Shown here piece after piece: positions 1-14,121 of a stretch of 64,000 nt of DNA. Location of the stretch: positions 9,814,591 through 9,878,590 of the forward strand of contig NC_061776.1 of assembly GCF_022458985.1 (NCBI RefSeq). Reading direction: 5' to 3'. The notes beneath the pieces were generated by a model that was not told the DNA's origin, did no database searches, and saw nothing but the letters and a program-made list of their open reading frames with translations. The translations under genes were made by a program, and so were the position numbers. How positions within the stretch are numbered: the stretch's first letter is position 1; each line of letters begins with the position of its first letter. Source of the DNA: Mugil cephalus (lineage: Eukaryota > Chordata > Actinopteri > Mugiliformes > Mugilidae).

Positions 1-3000
1 TGATATTCGCACTCGAGAAAAAAATATTCACATTGTGTTCACCGTCATCGTAGCCCTAGAGGAAATAAACGTGCAGTAAAATGAACTCTGGTAAACACAC
101 CAACATCATCTGACTGATCTTCCAACTTGTTTAAGTTTGGTGTTATTAGTGATGATATATGTGACACGTGGGCTGCAGGATTGATGATAATGTAGGGGAA
201 AAACCGACTGATGCTCGAGGCACTCCACATTAATTACTCCTTTTGCTCTTATGCTAATAAGTCTCTGGGATATCGCAATTCAACTGAATTGATCCTCCTG
301 GCCGGCCGCGTGCTATCATTACAATCAACTTGTCACTTTTTGCCGGTTTTGTTTCTCCAGATGTGCATTATTCACAAAAAAAAACAAACGCATGTTTTCA
401 ACTTTGTTTCCGTTTTCTCGACGCGGAGCTTCACCCACACTCCTAATGACTCCTGTGCCCTGTAATTTCTTTAGCGTGGCAAACTCTGATTACAGGGTGG
501 GAGTAGAGCTTCATCTTTTCCAGTTATTGTTTTGCGTTTGCTCCGTCTTTAATGCAGGCCCTGCAGCTGTGCGTCTCAATAGCCGCTTGGATGAAATGGT
601 GTTTAACATCAAAACGACTACAACGGCCTGATGCGGTGCAGCCCACGGGGACTGGTCCTTAATGCATTATTTGCTCAGGCACGTTGGCAAACGGAGTCGA
701 CACTGGCCACGCAGATTGCCTGCGACTGTGGACGGGCGTGCAGTTAAACAAAGGTGTCCCCGGAGGAGCTATTAATGCACTTGACTTGTGTCAGATGTCA
801 CCGAAATTGTGACTGACAGTTATGGAAAACAGCACATTTACACAAGAAGCTATTATCATTTTCTAAATGTTGAGACAAATGTTTTCTCTCCTGCATCGTT
901 CCCAGCAGTTTATGCTCCCCCCTCCTCCTCCTACTCCTCCTCTTCTCTTTTGAAAGCATGGACATCCCCTCCCTCTGGCTCTGACAGCTCCGAAGTGACC
1001 ACCCTGTGCGGTGCACAGCGTACAGTAATGCCATTAAACCTCACCCTCCTGGGGAATCAGTCATGCAGAGGTTTGCGCTTAGGGCCAATACAAAAGAGAC
1101 CCAGTTGACAAGGAGCCAGCCCAGCCCGAGGAGGTCAAAGGGCTGTTTACAGAACAACAGTCTCTTATCAGCTGTACGCCTCCCCAAGGAGTCTCCACCG
1201 CAAACAGATAGCAGCCTCCAAATAGGCACCGGAGTGTGACCGATAGGAGTATAATCAGGTACATTCTGCTTTGGGAGGAAGAAGTGGGGGATAAGGGTGG
1301 ATAATAGTGCACTCGACTGTTAGTGGTGCGTTCATGTGCCAGGGGGATGGCTCTGCTTTAAAAAAAAAAAAAAAAAAGTAGTAAACAAGGAAAACAAAAG
1401 CTCAATTTTGCTCGAAATACCATAAAAATAAAGTCCCCATCCCCTCCATGCTAATAACCACTAATCAACAGCACCACTGAGGCCTGACACATCCTCAGGG
1501 ATCGCTTCATTATTGAACAGTTAAATGGTCAATAGGTTCAGCCAAGGCAGCTTTTAGCACAAGGGCAAATAGACGGCGTAAAAGCCAATGCAAATAACTG
1601 GCACTCAAACAAGGCCTAATGCATTAATGACTGTGTGACGTGCGCTAATGTGACGGCAACAGATTCAGACTGACAGTAATGGAGAATTTTGCCCCTGGTT
1701 ATACTCATACGGCCCGGATGGGGAGAGGAGGAGGAGGGATGTACACCTGCCTGCTGCCCGAGCCTTGACAGAAGCCTAATAAATAACAGGAGACAAGGTG
1801 AAACAGCGGTAGCAGCACCCCCACCCACCACCCCCGTCCTTCCTCCTCCTCCTCCTCCTGCCACCACCTACACCACTGCACAACCACACGTGTGAGCGAC
1901 AGCAGCCCGCGCAGACAGCTATTTGGCATGAACCAGAGTCTCCTCCAAGTTAGCAAGAGTGCTCGTCCCACGAAAGAGCCGACTTGAGTTATGCATGAAA
2001 TCACGGGAGAAACTTTGCACCTCTCCGGCTACGTGACCGCGCCGCTAAAGCAGCGGCGGGAGTTTCATTTGACAGACTCGAAATTAAGCTCTGGGTGCAG
2101 GCCGTACGCTCACCTGAACCAAATATCAGAATCAATTTCAATTCACATGATGGCCCCCGGGTTACGGACGACTATGCCGAACAGATCCAGCTGATTGGAC
2201 TGGAAGTTTGAAAGGTGGGGTGAGGAGAGCGCCAGGGTCGAGGTCAATTCAATCTGAGCGTTAAAAAAAAAAAAAAAAAAAAATCACTTGCAGGAATGCC
2301 AATCATTTGTCGCAGAGCAGCACAACAGGAGTCTCTGTTCCTAAAAAAGACCAGTGAAAGGGAGGTTCCACTCCAGCGTGGTACCCAGAGAAGCGTCCTT
2401 ACAATCAGTTGAGCAGAGACATGGTGCGTTCCATTTAGGGCGGAATTCGGCACTAGGAATGACATCGCACCTGAGTTACAGAAGTCGAAAAACTGGATGG
2501 CATTGCTATAGTGTTAAACTAAATTTAGGCTATTTAAGCTAAACAGGTTGTGAATCGAGCAATTAACTTGAACCAACTCATGAGTTTTGTATAAAATGTA
2601 TAAAAATATTCAAAAGTTTTAATTGTTTAATTTAAATGTAGAAAAAAATACACCATTAATCACTGTTTGCCACAATGGTGTTTGTCTCTGTTTTGGTTTT
2701 ACCAGGCTGTTGTTTTTAGCCGTCGTTAGCGCAACATGGGTTTGTAGTTCCCACATAACACATGAAAAACTTAAATTACACTGCAACAGCATTTCAACTT
2801 ATGTATGTTTGACTGATTTAGAGCAACAGAAACTAATCAGAAGTGCTAATAAACGGAATATTACAGGAGCTTCTAATTACTGTTTACACATGGGGCGGCC
2901 ATCTTGGTAACTCAACTTGGGGGTAGTGAGGATTCTGCGACTTCCTGAGTAGAAAATTCCAACTCGGAAATTCCGACTCCTGAGTACAAATGGAACGCGC

Positions 3001-6000
3001 CAACACACACACGCGGTAATGTCCTGATTTAAACTGCCTCTCCTACTCCTCCCTTGTCCCCCGCTCTTCCATCTCGTCACCATTAATAACAATTGAGACC
3101 CTCGGAGCATTAATTAGTGAAAATTTCCAGGAGTCTCTGAGCCACCTACAATGAATTCAGACTTCTGTAAACATGATCTGCTGCATAGTAAGTTGTTGTT
3201 TTTCCCTACAAGGATTTTTTTGACATGGTGATGAGATCACAGGATTGTTGGCGCATGCCTAACATGCACACACACACACACACACAGGCACTCACCCAAA
3301 CAACTCACCCCCCCTCCCCTTCTCTTACTCGCTCTTCATTAGGCAGCCCCTGTGCTGGCCTGTGCACGATTCATTAGCTTTTATCCTCTTCATTTGAAGA
3401 AGGAGCTGTGTATAATTAGAGCATCTCTGTTTGTCCGGCACCCTTCACACAGTCACATCTCGGGGCATTATCATTCCGTTGCAGAGCTCCCAGATAACAC
3501 AAGCCGCATCAGGCGCCTCGAGGATGAACTTCAAACTATTACTGCCTCTCAAGAATGTAAATAAAATCACTCGCAAATCAACAGCTAATGACTGAGCGTG
3601 GAGTGGCAACAGCTAATGATTGAATTTGGAGTGGCTCTCCAGGGATATGAAGATGATGAACCATATTGGCAGAGTTTGCGTTCCAAGATTTTATTCAATT
3701 TCTTTTCTTGCTTAAAAGTGCTCACGATAGTCCATTTTTCATACTTACAGGCCAGCTCTGTGGCTCCGTGCTCTGCCACTTCAACCTCAGACAGTTCGTT
3801 CTTCTCATTGTGTTTTCAAGCTGCAATTTGAGCCTAAATTCCATATTTACTTTAAATGAATAGTATAGAAATCATAGTCACATCCACTAATTTTAGGACA
3901 ATGGTAATAAACGTGCCCAAAGAGCTGTGGGATGCTTGTTTGCTTTTTTCTCCACCACCACCAAACTGCAGGCAACAATCAAGAAGTGAAAATAGCTGCA
4001 ATTCAGTGAGTGTGAGCTGTAATGTCTGAGGTATTTTCTTAGGATTTGACACCAAATATTAAATATGATGTCAGAAAGAGGTATTCTTGGAAGAGTTATA
4101 TTTCAAAATCTTTACAGAGCACAAATACTGTAAATAAACAGATCAATTGGACCTGCTACCCAACAGCATATTGACAATTTGACATTAAGATCCTCCCCTC
4201 TGTTCCATCTTCAAGAGCACTTTAGGATTCCTTAAATTCGGCAAATCTGATTGAGCACCGCATTTAGTATTTGAGGGATTAAATGTGACTTTTTAGAGTG
4301 CATGTTAACTCACTCCCTGTGCCCTAAATTGGGGTCTGTGTATTAAAACGGCTCCAGATACCACACAGTTCATTTTAAGTGGCTTTAAACTAAAGCTGAG
4401 TGCCGGGACTTTTTGAATTTACAGTCAGTGTTTGATTTTAGATCAAATTTATCACCGTATAAACCCGTTCTTAATCATTCGACTTTTTTTTTTTTTTTTT
4501 TTCTTCCTCCCCAGAGCTGTTAAATGTAACACAAGCCGCAACTGAACATATCCAAGTCCCCGTTCTGGTTGCGTAGCTTGCTGCTTAAATTATTGTTAAA
4601 ATCCACCCTTTGTTAATCATGCTCCTTTATTATTACTGTCATTTTTTATTTTTTCATTTCAAACATGTGCAACAGTTGGGTGGCCCTGCATAAATACATA
4701 CATGACATAAACATACAAACATACATGGTATGTCAACTGGGGACTGAATAGGCTCTCTTTAAATCCTCCCTGCAGTACCTCCTCGGACCTTCGGGGACCC
4801 CCTAGACCTATACCCTTCGCTTTTATGATGCACTATGCTGATGAATGGCAACTCTACATTCTTAGATTTGGAGACATTAGATCTTGACCTTTGCTTGTTA
4901 TGCCAATATATCTGACCAGTAACGTCTGCAGAAAGGAAGAGTTACCAGGTGTTTTATGGTTTATTTTAAGAATTGGACTGTTGTTTGTCATTGGCCAGAC
5001 ACTATAACGTATTTAAACCCTGTACCAACAGAAATAACACTACCTCGTCTTATTATTTTAAGTAGTGTGTTAAACCTCTCTGACAGTAGAAGACGGATAC
5101 TACTGGCAGTCTAGTCACTTCAAACACATCCTCCCAGTCTATACAGCAGCCCTTAATATTTGCAAGTTTAGTTGTTTGTTTTTTTTAAAGCGACACGCCC
5201 CCTCGCGTCTACCAGCCATGATCGGTCTTAAGACAACTCAGCTGACAAACTCAGCAGACCCTTCCAGGAAGTCGCACATGTACCCGCAGTGTTTGAACAG
5301 CTTCAGTAAATCCATGCGTCTCCACCGCTCTCATTATCATCATAATAAAAGTGTCTGAAAAGCAAAGTTACAGAAGAATGTAGACACCTCACTTTCTGCT
5401 TTGTACTATCATCAATCACCAAGGAGTCCTTTTTTTCTTTCCTCCAACAGTGGTTGAAGTCATCTTATTTAAAAAAAAAAAAAAAAAAAAAAACGTGCAT
5501 GCATATTTAATTTCATTCTCCACTGGCTCACACAAAGAAAACTGCCACCCTTCAGGACACCTTTCGGAAAAGTCTCTATTAAATCTGAGTCAGCTGGGAG
5601 AGGGAGAGAGGGGTGGAAAAAAAATTAAAGGGAGACATTTCATGAGTGAAAAACTATCTAAGTTATTGCCGGACTTCAAATGAAGTGCTGTTTATCTTCT
5701 CGAGCAGCCAATGTGTTGTTTTACTCCTTAGTCACAGCTTGGATGGCAATCAGGATCGGTCAACCAGGACGCTATCAGCAGCAGTCACTCTGCAGTGACA
5801 AACTACAGCTCCGCGCTGCGAGCATCGGCATTATTCTCAACACACGGCTCACCCCTATCAGAAAACAAGGCAGGTTTTATGGCCGCTGGAAAAGGTGGTA
5901 AACATAACAAAGCGCCAAGCTCCGTAGAATTTAATGTGCTCGGTCAAAAGACAGAGTATAGATATCAAAGGCCAGGCCTTCTCGGAGAGAAAAAAAAAGC

Positions 6001-8598
6001 TGTCTTCATAATGTAGAAAACAAAAGCACTGGCCATACACAACAAGTGATTTATGGTGTTGTTTTTTTTTTGCTTTCTCTCTGAACATGCAACGTGAGAA
6101 TAAAGCAGAAGAGCTGTTTGTCCCCACCTCAACACGCAAAACACATATACGGGCGCACAAACAAGTTCACAGTGAAAGGAAACTGATACAGTGTGATATT
6201 CTGGTTAGGGAGTTTTTATTTAAAGTGCAAATTAAAAGACTTCCAAAGGACCGTTCTCCTCTGTGATCAAATTGAGGCTGCACAGTCACAAGGTGCTGAT
6301 ACGGTGCTCTGAAGTAGACCAGCGCTCTGGTTACCTCAGTGATCTAATTATCACACGAGCTGTTATCACATACTCCCCATAACAAATGCCTCCCGCCACA
6401 TACGCGGGCTCATATTTAGCCTCTGCCTCTCCATCCGTGTGTGGCTAATCCGTCACCTAGCCGGAGAGAGTAAAACACATCCAATTGATTTCTTCCTGGT
6501 TTACATATTTACACACACACTCACGCAATTAGGAGCGCATTTATCGACGGTTTCGGGCACCACTGGGAGTCCTGCAGTGCAGCCCAACGCCAATAAATCT
6601 CTGATTCCCGGGCTTGCCAGCGGCCAAGACTGATAAACTTCAAAAATATGGACTGGGAATACTTTGAGCTTTAGGGTGAGTTCTCAGTCACTAAAATTGA
6701 CCCACGCTGTTGAGACTGTTTGACAAAAGGCTGTTTGATTACTATAAAATCCTTAATAAATCCTCTGTACGTGTCTGAATGTGACTCTATAGAAACGTCT
6801 CCAGCCTGGAGTAAAAAAAAAAAAAAAAAAAAATAGAAAAGGGGGGAATAAAGCAGTAAGTGTTTGTTTGTGAGCGATGTGTCACATGCAGCGCCGACAC
6901 AAACAGTCTCCAAAGGGTATTTGAATCCTGATCTGTGTGTCTGACTCTGGTCCTCCACTCTTGAGTAGCTTAACTTCATCATCCGAGCATCACATTATGT
7001 GTGTGCCATGCTGCCCCCAACAGGCTCTCTGGAAAACGAATCAGCTGTCTGTTGAATCCCACCGCAGCCAAGTATAAGACTTCATCACCGCACACACACA
7101 CAAAGCACACACACACTGCTTCCTCTAAGAGTTTAAAATCAAACAAACATGCATATATGTGCGTAAGACTTCCTGGTGCGGCTCTAATTGCACTGGCAGC
7201 ATGGATCAGATCACCTTCAGACTGGACATCCACAGCTCATACATTGATTGGTTGTGGGCTAATGTGCCTTTTTTTCATAATACCATTGTTGAGAGTAGAA
7301 ATGACCCCTACAGGGGCTCATTTAGACTCTGACTGTTAAATCCCCTCGGGCAAGCTGCGATCATTATATTGAAGGTAAAAAGCCTACCCTCTTATTTGAA
7401 TAACGACTGAAATCACTAGCTGCTACTAAACTCACAGCTTCTACCCTGTTATTGGGTTAACGTTGCACTTTTTTGCTGCCAGGTTTTGCTTTGTACGCAC
7501 TTCAAAACTGCGTGCAGCCAAGAATAAAGTTGCATCCAATCTGATCTAAACCCTGAACTTTTTTTCCACCCGTGGATGCATGTTGCTCATTTGAGCATGT
7601 GAGCTGCCTTTTGTGCGTCAACAATCTGTCAGACGGCGAAACAACAAAACGCGCCCCCGAAGGCAAACGACAAAGCAAACACTTTTCACCGGGAGCCCGC
7701 GTGTGTTCCCGCAGAGCGCAAACAAGTCAGCGAGTTCTGATTAACTTTTCAGAAATCACCGAAATAGCTGCCTTAACTCGAACTGCGCACGGACAGTTCA
7801 ACAGATAGACAAAGTGTATATCTACCCATCTACAAAATGGGCACAAATGCTTTAAAATATACAAACTACAGCATAGGCATATGAACTATTCAGTGTGGTA
7901 TGACGCACTGGTCTGTTTTTAACATTTCAAAACCACTAAATCGGAGCTTTGCGCACAAGGTATAAATCACAGCACGGATTTTCATCAAGATAGCTACACT
8001 TTAATGTGACTAATCCGCGTGTACATAGACGCTCTGACATTGTGATTTAAGTTCACGTTGAAATAATGACAGGAGGTTTTCGTTTGGCTTAACGCCTCGC
8101 CGTACTAACCGACGGCGCGCGGAGGCACTTGCGGTGCGCGAATCCCTTGAGGTTAATCACATTAGACAGCAACTTATCAAGATAAAGTTAGACACACGCA
8201 AACACTTCTTAAACTTGTGTAGACAGCGGCTCTGGAAGCGGCGGCGGCGGGTGAGGAGGAGTTCCGCGGCGCACCTGCTCGCTACGCACCCGAGCTCCAA
8301 AAAGGTGACAACAATTACTCCGGCTCGATCCGAGCAACCGCAGCGTTGCAATGAGGCGTTCAATCAAAGTCCGAGACTCAGACAAAAGCCTCCCTCTCGC
8401 GTGTCAGCACTTCCACGTTAACGCAGGTGTTTGCATTTACGCCGTAAATGTGAACGGCAGACTTCAAACTGTGGCTAAACTATCGGGCGAAACAGTGGGC
8501 GAACTCATTTTTACGTCCCCTCTACTTCGCACCGGCATGTGGCATTAGAAAAAAAAAACATTCGGTACTTGCAGACATCTCCAGGTGATAGCCCTTAC
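1..8598. other. Intron 1 of the ptprm-like gene, transposon-poor non-coding DNA
   Basis: No open frame here has a splice pattern or a recognisable protein domain. The next exon of the minus-strand receptor gene must lie beyond base 1. The stretch holds short simple repeats (A runs near 1361 and 2262, CA near 3268, T run near 4484, A run near 5470) and one hAT-like fragment near 4.65-4.76 kb. Otherwise it is unique-looking, AT-rich sequence with many TAAT/ATTA-type blocks. That is the usual look of a first intron rich in regulatory DNA, but conservation cannot be tested from one sequence. Confidence 0.6.
4650..4762 (-). repeat. hAT-like short element, internal fragment
   Basis: The stretch around ACTGGGGACTGAATAGGCTC, with the preceding tract of CATACA units and TTTCAAACATGTGCAACA, matches the reverse complement of the middle of the element at 32.2-32.6 kb. 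Neither terminus is preserved. It is the only dispersed repeat I recognise in the first 8.6 kb. Confidence 0.6.
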
Positions 8599-8671
8599 CT
8601 TTAAAAACTTCACCTCGGACGGACAACAGCAGGGTTATTGCAGCAAACAAGCAATTGATAACTTTATCCAT
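8599..8671 (-). CDS. ptprm: Receptor-type protein tyrosine phosphatase mu-like, signal-peptide exon (partial gene)
   Basis: This first coding exon on the minus strand is too short for ordinary ORF calling. ATG is at 8671-8669. It encodes 24 residues plus one base, a signal peptide with core CLFAAITLLLSV and ending RGEVFK, and is followed by a consensus donor (GTAAGG, from 8598). Exon 1 of PTPRM-family adhesion phosphatases encodes a signal peptide ending GETFS before the first Gly of the MAM domain, and the phase here (one base, G) fits. Human LRRC30 and PTPRM lie next to each other in the same orientation, and here lrrc30 sits upstream on the same strand. Family role: homophilic cell adhesion plus cytoplasmic phosphatase activity at cell contacts. 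The exon itself is clear; the gene name rests on a short similarity plus synteny. Remaining exons lie left of the window. Confidence 0.72.
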
Positions 8672-9120
8672 GTCGGCAACGCCGTCGTAGCGTTAACCCC
8701 CCCAGCCGCGGGGTTAACTGGCAACTCTTCTGTCTGCGCTGGAACTTGAATCCTACCTATACTTTCAGGAGTACAAAAAAAAAATACTAAAGTGTCTTCG
8801 CCCAGCCCTCCGTCACTTGGCGTGCTGTCAGTGAGTGAGAGGAGACTGTCGCCGGCACGGCTGCTCCTTGCCGGCTTGCTTCACACTTGGAGGAGGAATG
8901 TGTGTGAGTGAGTCCTGATTCCTGAATTACGCCTGGATTGAGTGGTCCGGCAGCTCCAGGAGGAGAGCAGCGGCTGCGCCCGCGCCGCCTGGCCAGTAGA
9001 GGGCGCCTATGAGCGAGAGGACAGGCGGAGGTGTGCGCTTCCTCCTCCCCCTCCTCCTCCTCCTCCTGCGACCGATGCTGTGATTGGTGTTCATTTGGAA
9101 CAGCTGCGGAGTAAGTTCAA
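8672..9120 (-). promoter_or_regulatory. ptprm: GC-rich promoter and 5' UTR region of the ptprm-like gene
   Basis: Upstream of the signal-peptide exon the sequence is GC-rich with many CpGs (also 8.1-8.5 kb inside intron 1). There is a purine/pyrimidine tract of CCTCCT units near 9037-9067 and no TATA box at a plausible distance. It looks like a CpG-island promoter. The transcription start cannot be placed. Confidence 0.5.
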
Positions 9121-9823
9121 GGAAAGTAGGAGGCATGGAAGCAGGTATGTGCTGCTAATCCAGTCAGACTCCATGTTAATACTGGCTTTATTTTGGCATT
9201 CCTAGAGGTCCCAAAGGAAAAGTAAGACAAAGATCAACATTTTCCTTTTTAAATATATCAAATTTGCTTTAAAATGTGACAAAGATCTTGACTCCCCTTT
9301 AATCCAAACATGAAGTTTCATTGATGCGATTAAATATAGTCCTTTAATTGTCAACCAGAATGTACACTGTTCTCCACACAGCTCTGTCTGCTTATTGTTA
9401 TGAAGAAAGATAAATGCTCTAGTGTCATCACGTCATTTGCATGATTTAAGACCCAGATCTCTCTGCTTATGAAACCGATCTGGGTAGGTCACGTATTGTC
9501 AGCTGCAAAATAATCTGTAGAGGAGGCCTTAAATGCAACATTATGGTCGAGAGCCATGTGGTCCCAACCTGCCAGGTTAAACATTCCTACCAAACCGTTA
9601 TGCAAAATAGCTTATTATCCATCATACATCCACGCTTTATGCCTTGTCTTTTCTGCCTGTTCCCTGTTCTGTCTTATAACTGACTTTATAAGTGCACTGC
9701 ATGCCTGCTAAGCTTTTCTAAAAGTAGTGCTTTGAATGCTGGCTTTATCCATCATTTCTTTAATGCATCACCTGGTATCGCATGCTCTTCTTTTTGTGTT
9801 ATGTGTATTTTTTTATTTTTGCA

Positions 9824-10086
9824 CTACTGACAGGAGAAGTAAATAATATTGATCGTCTTGCGACAATTCAGTGTTCTCCTGGGGAACATTTGGACCTGGC
9901 GTTCATTCATGTGGATGGAACTCAGATCCCAGACTGACCAAGTATCTGTGGGATGCAAAGGCCACTAACAACATCTTGTTGCCAGACGCCACAGGACGCC
10001 CTCAGAAGGCCCGTGTCCGTTCTCTGATGAGTCAGAACTACACAATGTTAGGAAGGTGGTCATAATGTTATGCCTGATTGGTGTGT
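9824..10086 (-). mobile_element. Tc1/mariner-like transposon relic
   Basis: It starts with the family end CACTACTGACAGGAGAAGT and ends with CATAATGTTATGCCTGATTG. The interior reads FSWGTFGPGVH, then after a deletion TKYLWD. These resemble the Tc1 transposase segments FCWETLGPGIHVD and the IEHLWD end of the DDE domain. It is internally deleted and not functional. Related relics occur near 11.6, 19.5, 22.5-23.4, 26.0, 37.2 and 55.3 kb. Confidence 0.75.
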
Positions 10087-11377
10087 GTCGCACCATATAC
10101 CATATATTTAATCGATCAACCCTGACATGTCAGTTGTGGCTCTTTTACTGAAGGTGATGGTGGTTTTAATAAACAAACCCACTGGACAAGCTGCACGAGA
10201 CGTCTTCGTGCTCAACTTGGCAGCTTCATTTGTCAACTTATTATATTAAAACCTTTTCCAGATGGATTCCTAATCGGAGTTCACCTTGTGCATCAAATTC
10301 CCGCATTGATCCTATTAAAGGCTGACCTTCAACAGGACTTTGTTATCTGACCTGGGAAGACGGTCACGCATCGTCGCATGCATGTGTTATCCCGGCTTCC
10401 ACGGAACGGTGACGATGCTTTAGTGTAATTTATGCAAATATTTGTTCAAAATTAGCCCGGGACGGCGAGCGCAAACATGTCGCCCCTGCCGCTGTTTCGA
10501 CCAGAGGGACGGCGAGGCGACTAATGGCAAAGTCAGCCAATGTCGTTCGCTTATTGTTTTTGCATGCATAAACACACATGGCCATTTCACTTGTACCAGC
10601 AGTTTTCATGGCTAATTAAAACGCCGCCAGATTGACACGGGTCCACATTTAGTTTCAAAATGACCCCCTGTTGTCAAGGATATACGGCCCGGGTTGTTGT
10701 TGTTGTTGTTGTTTCCCTTTCGCAAGTACACAAACAGCTGCACAGAAGCCCTTCGCCGACGCGCCACATGTCTCTTTGTGGTGCGTAGGTATTGTCTTGG
10801 CTGCGGCAGCTATGTCGCCGGGAATGTACGAATACCAGCGTGAGCCGAGCCGTCATGGGAATTGGGGAGAATGCAAACTACTGCGAGCGGATAGAGGAGT
10901 GAATGGATACCGTCAATGTTTTCACAAACACACACAGAGAGAGGGAGGGAGGGTGTGTGGGTTGTGAGTGTGTGATTGAGGCTTGTCTTTCAGCGGTTCG
11001 CCATAAACACAGTCTTAAGTCCTGTTCAACAAATATACGCTGCCCCACTCCACAGTGGTTCCTGTTTTGTCTGATGTGCCCCCGCGGGCACAAAACAACA
11101 CATTCACCGACACCACTAACCATATTCCACTTTGAATCAAACTGTTGAAGTTATTTATCACACCTATAAAAAAAAAAAACGTATCTATATATTGCACATA
11201 TTTATTTTGTATTTATTATCACGCCACAATCTGAAAACGGTTCTGATGGTTTGCACAAGTTCTGCGGGGGGGGGAGTGGAGTCTATCCCAGCTGTCATTG
11301 GCCGAGGGGCAGGGCATGCCATGGGCAGCTTATTGGTCCATCACAGAGCTAGCATGGAGAGGCAAACAACCAGTTAT

Positions 11378-11410
<33 letters not shown>

Positions 11411-11605
11411 CACACAGCTATGGTTGGTTCAGTATTCAGTATCACAAACTAGCATAACCTGCCTGTCTTTGGACAGTGGGAGGAAGCTGGAGAACATGCA
11501 AACTCTACATGGACGAATCAGATCATTTCAGACCAAACCTTCTCGCTGTGAATCGACCCATGAATCAGCATCTACATACAAACCTTGAAACTAAAAGGAG
11601 TTATC

Positions 11606-11912
11606 AGGCATAACATTATGACCTCCTCCCTAATATTGTTGTAGCAAGGTCTCCCTTGTGCCTAGGCTGTTGGGTCCTCTTCGGGTTGAGGAGAGGGGCC
11701 TCCTCTGTGATAACTGATCAGTTTGGGACCTAGTGAATTTAGAGATCAGGTCAACACCTTGTGCTGCTTGTCATGTTTTTTAGAGTTAAACTGTTTTTAT
11801 GTGTGGGTCTGTGTCAGGCTGCTGCCATCCAGGAGTGTCATTGCTACGGGGTGGGGGTGTCTAATCTGGTCTGGTCTGGTCTACGTAGATGCTACATCCA
11901 CACGAATGCCAC
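11606..11912 (-). mobile_element. Tc1/mariner-like transposon relic
   Basis: It opens with GGCATAACATTATGACCTCC, the shared terminal motif, and continues with blocks also seen at 22.8-23.4 kb (TAATATTGTTGTAG, TTGGGACCTAGTGAATTT, TCTGGTCTGGTCTACGT). No transposase frame survives. Confidence 0.65.
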
Positions 11913-12107
11913 ATTTTTCCCCCCTCGTATTTAAATTTCTTTAAAGACACATTAACGTGAAACCAGCATATCTTAGTAAAGGGATAAATGGAGGCAGAAG
12001 ATGTTATCTTTCTTCCAGCACTTAGTAGGCCCCGCCCCTATCGCTGCTGAGCCAATCACGAGGCCGCATATTACACGTCGACTCCGTCAGGTTCCCCTCA
12101 ATTGGCC

Positions 12108-12365
12108 GAGGGCCTATTCAGGCCCCAGGTGAAATCCCAGAGGCACGCTGTAATATTTACGTCGATTACGACAATTGGCCACATGTTTAAAATAAAATTT
12201 TTAAAAAAGAATAATATTTAACCATGTATTATTTGAATAGCTTAATATTGAATGCAAAATGATAATAATAATAATAATGAATATTTATAAATAGCGCTAA
12301 GCTGAGTTTAATATAGAAGACATAGGTAGGGGGTCCTTGGCCTGAAAAACGTTGAGGACCCCTGC
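12108..12365 (+). mobile_element. hAT-like non-autonomous element, truncated
   Basis: It shares the blocks GGTGAAATCCCAG, TATTTATAAATAGC, AGGTAGGGGGTCC and the terminus GTTGAGGACCCCTG with copies at 32.2, 34.9 and 39.8-40.2 kb. The inverted copy at 34.9 kb has the complementary terminus, indicating inverted ends of the form CAGGGGTCTTCAA. hAT-class assignment is inferred from that end motif. Confidence 0.6.
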
Positions 12366-13782
12366 TTTAGAACTATGGTCTAGTATTAAACCCAAATTAG
12401 GTAGATTTGGTCCAGTTACCACCTTTTTAAGGAGCAGGAACAGCTCTGTTCAACAGCTTTGTAAGTTGCCCATTTGGTTTATTTGAGCTGTTTAAACTTT
12501 TTATTTATGACTTTGAACTATATTCGCGCCTTATTTTAATCAGTTTGCAACTATCATCCCTTTACCGCTTATTTTAAATTAGTATTGGGTCATTTATCCA
12601 TCACCTCTTGCCGTCTCTTTCAACTTCTCATCAGTTTTAGTGATCTGCTTCAACCTTTAGACTCATTAGCTACTTTTCACACGATCGTAACGCCGCGTTC
12701 AGATGTTACAGCTGAGTCAAGCGCTTCTTAATCAACTCCTAATTTCTGTTTCATCAAATTCGCTGAGCTGCAGCGTCAAATTGCCTTTGCAAAAAAAAAT
12801 GGTTAATCACCGAATATCCTGCATGTCGCCTTTGCTTGCTGCTGCTTTTTTTTTTTTTTTTTTTTTTTAATCCAGTAACCTTTCCCAAGCTTACTTTCAT
12901 CACACTCTAAAAGCAAGACACAGAAAAGCTGTGACATTACGCTGATTGGACGAGAGGAAGACAGGGGCCTCCGGAGGGAAAAAAAAAAAAAAAATGGATG
13001 CCAGACCAGGATCAAAAGATTCCATATTTAGATTGTGGCAGTTGTCCGCTGTTTCAGTGACTCACTCATTTCTGAACGACATCAAGAGTTACCTATCGAC
13101 TGATATTGACATTTCAACGTGGATGGCCGCAGCCTTCAGCAAGTCTTTCCCCTGTCATATATCTTCCCACTGGGACTGTTTATGTCAGTTAAATATACAA
13201 ATGACAACGGATAATTGGCATAAGTGGCGGAGTAATGCTTTGTCAATATGTGCCAGTCACCTCCCCCCCTGTGTGCTGCGTGACGGGTCCCAGTGAGATG
13301 GAATAAATCACACAACTTGGGCCGCACTCCGAAAGAAGAAAGACATATTAAGTCTCTCCTCATGCGGCCGCACCAGACAACAATGGGTTTGTCATTTAAT
13401 TCCGTTGTGATTATCCCGTGCCTTGATTGTCAAAAGCTCAATACGAGATTGATTAGCTGTCCTCCATTATGGGAAGTCGCTGGCTGCTAGTGACACTAAA
13501 CTGTTTCCTGAGCTTCCCGAGCTTATGAATGCCAAGCAGCTCCGAGCGGAGGGCAGGGCCGCCGAAGCTGCGTTCGCCCCGGGGTTGTTGCATCTTTCAG
13601 GGCGCCTCATTATGGAGCAAAGTTTATCGGAGCACGTAGCAATTAAGTGGGATCAGCAAATCCTGGAGAGCGTGGTAACTGCAGTCGCGGCTGATCCCCG
13701 GCGTACAGCTGACCACCAAGTTAGCGCTGCTGACGTTTAGTGCCACGCAGCGAAGGATCATTTTAATTTGTTGTCTTAGTGG

Positions 13783-13783
<1 letters not shown>

Positions 13784-13823
<40 letters not shown>
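13784..13823. repeat. GT dinucleotide array
   Basis: About 20 uninterrupted GT units, a likely length-polymorphic microsatellite. A second and longer array begins about 300 bp to the right. Confidence 0.95.
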
Positions 13824-13825
<2 letters not shown>

Positions 13826-14120
13826 TGGTTTAACGATAAACAAGGGGCCGTATGCTTTGCTCAACAGATCCAAGCCTTATTTTTAGATATCTTCCTTTAT
13901 GTGTCGATTTCCAATGTCTTGGTAGTTGAATATTGCACACATTGCGTGTTGCATTATCACTGGAATAGCAGCAGCAGCAGCACACAACACCTGAATTCAG
14001 GTCATCTGACTCACATTGAAGCGATGTCTTTATAGGTGCTTTATTTGACGACGCGTCCCATGATCACTATCTAGGACAAAGACTTATTCAGGAGGGGTTC
14101 ATCTATCATGAATGCATGGG

Positions 14121-14121
<1 letters not shown>

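Noticed and set aside
10671-10967. Cysteine-run open frame and its antisense partner
   Set aside because: It is created by a TTG trinucleotide run near 10692. There is no signal peptide or homology, and the rest of the frame is unremarkable.
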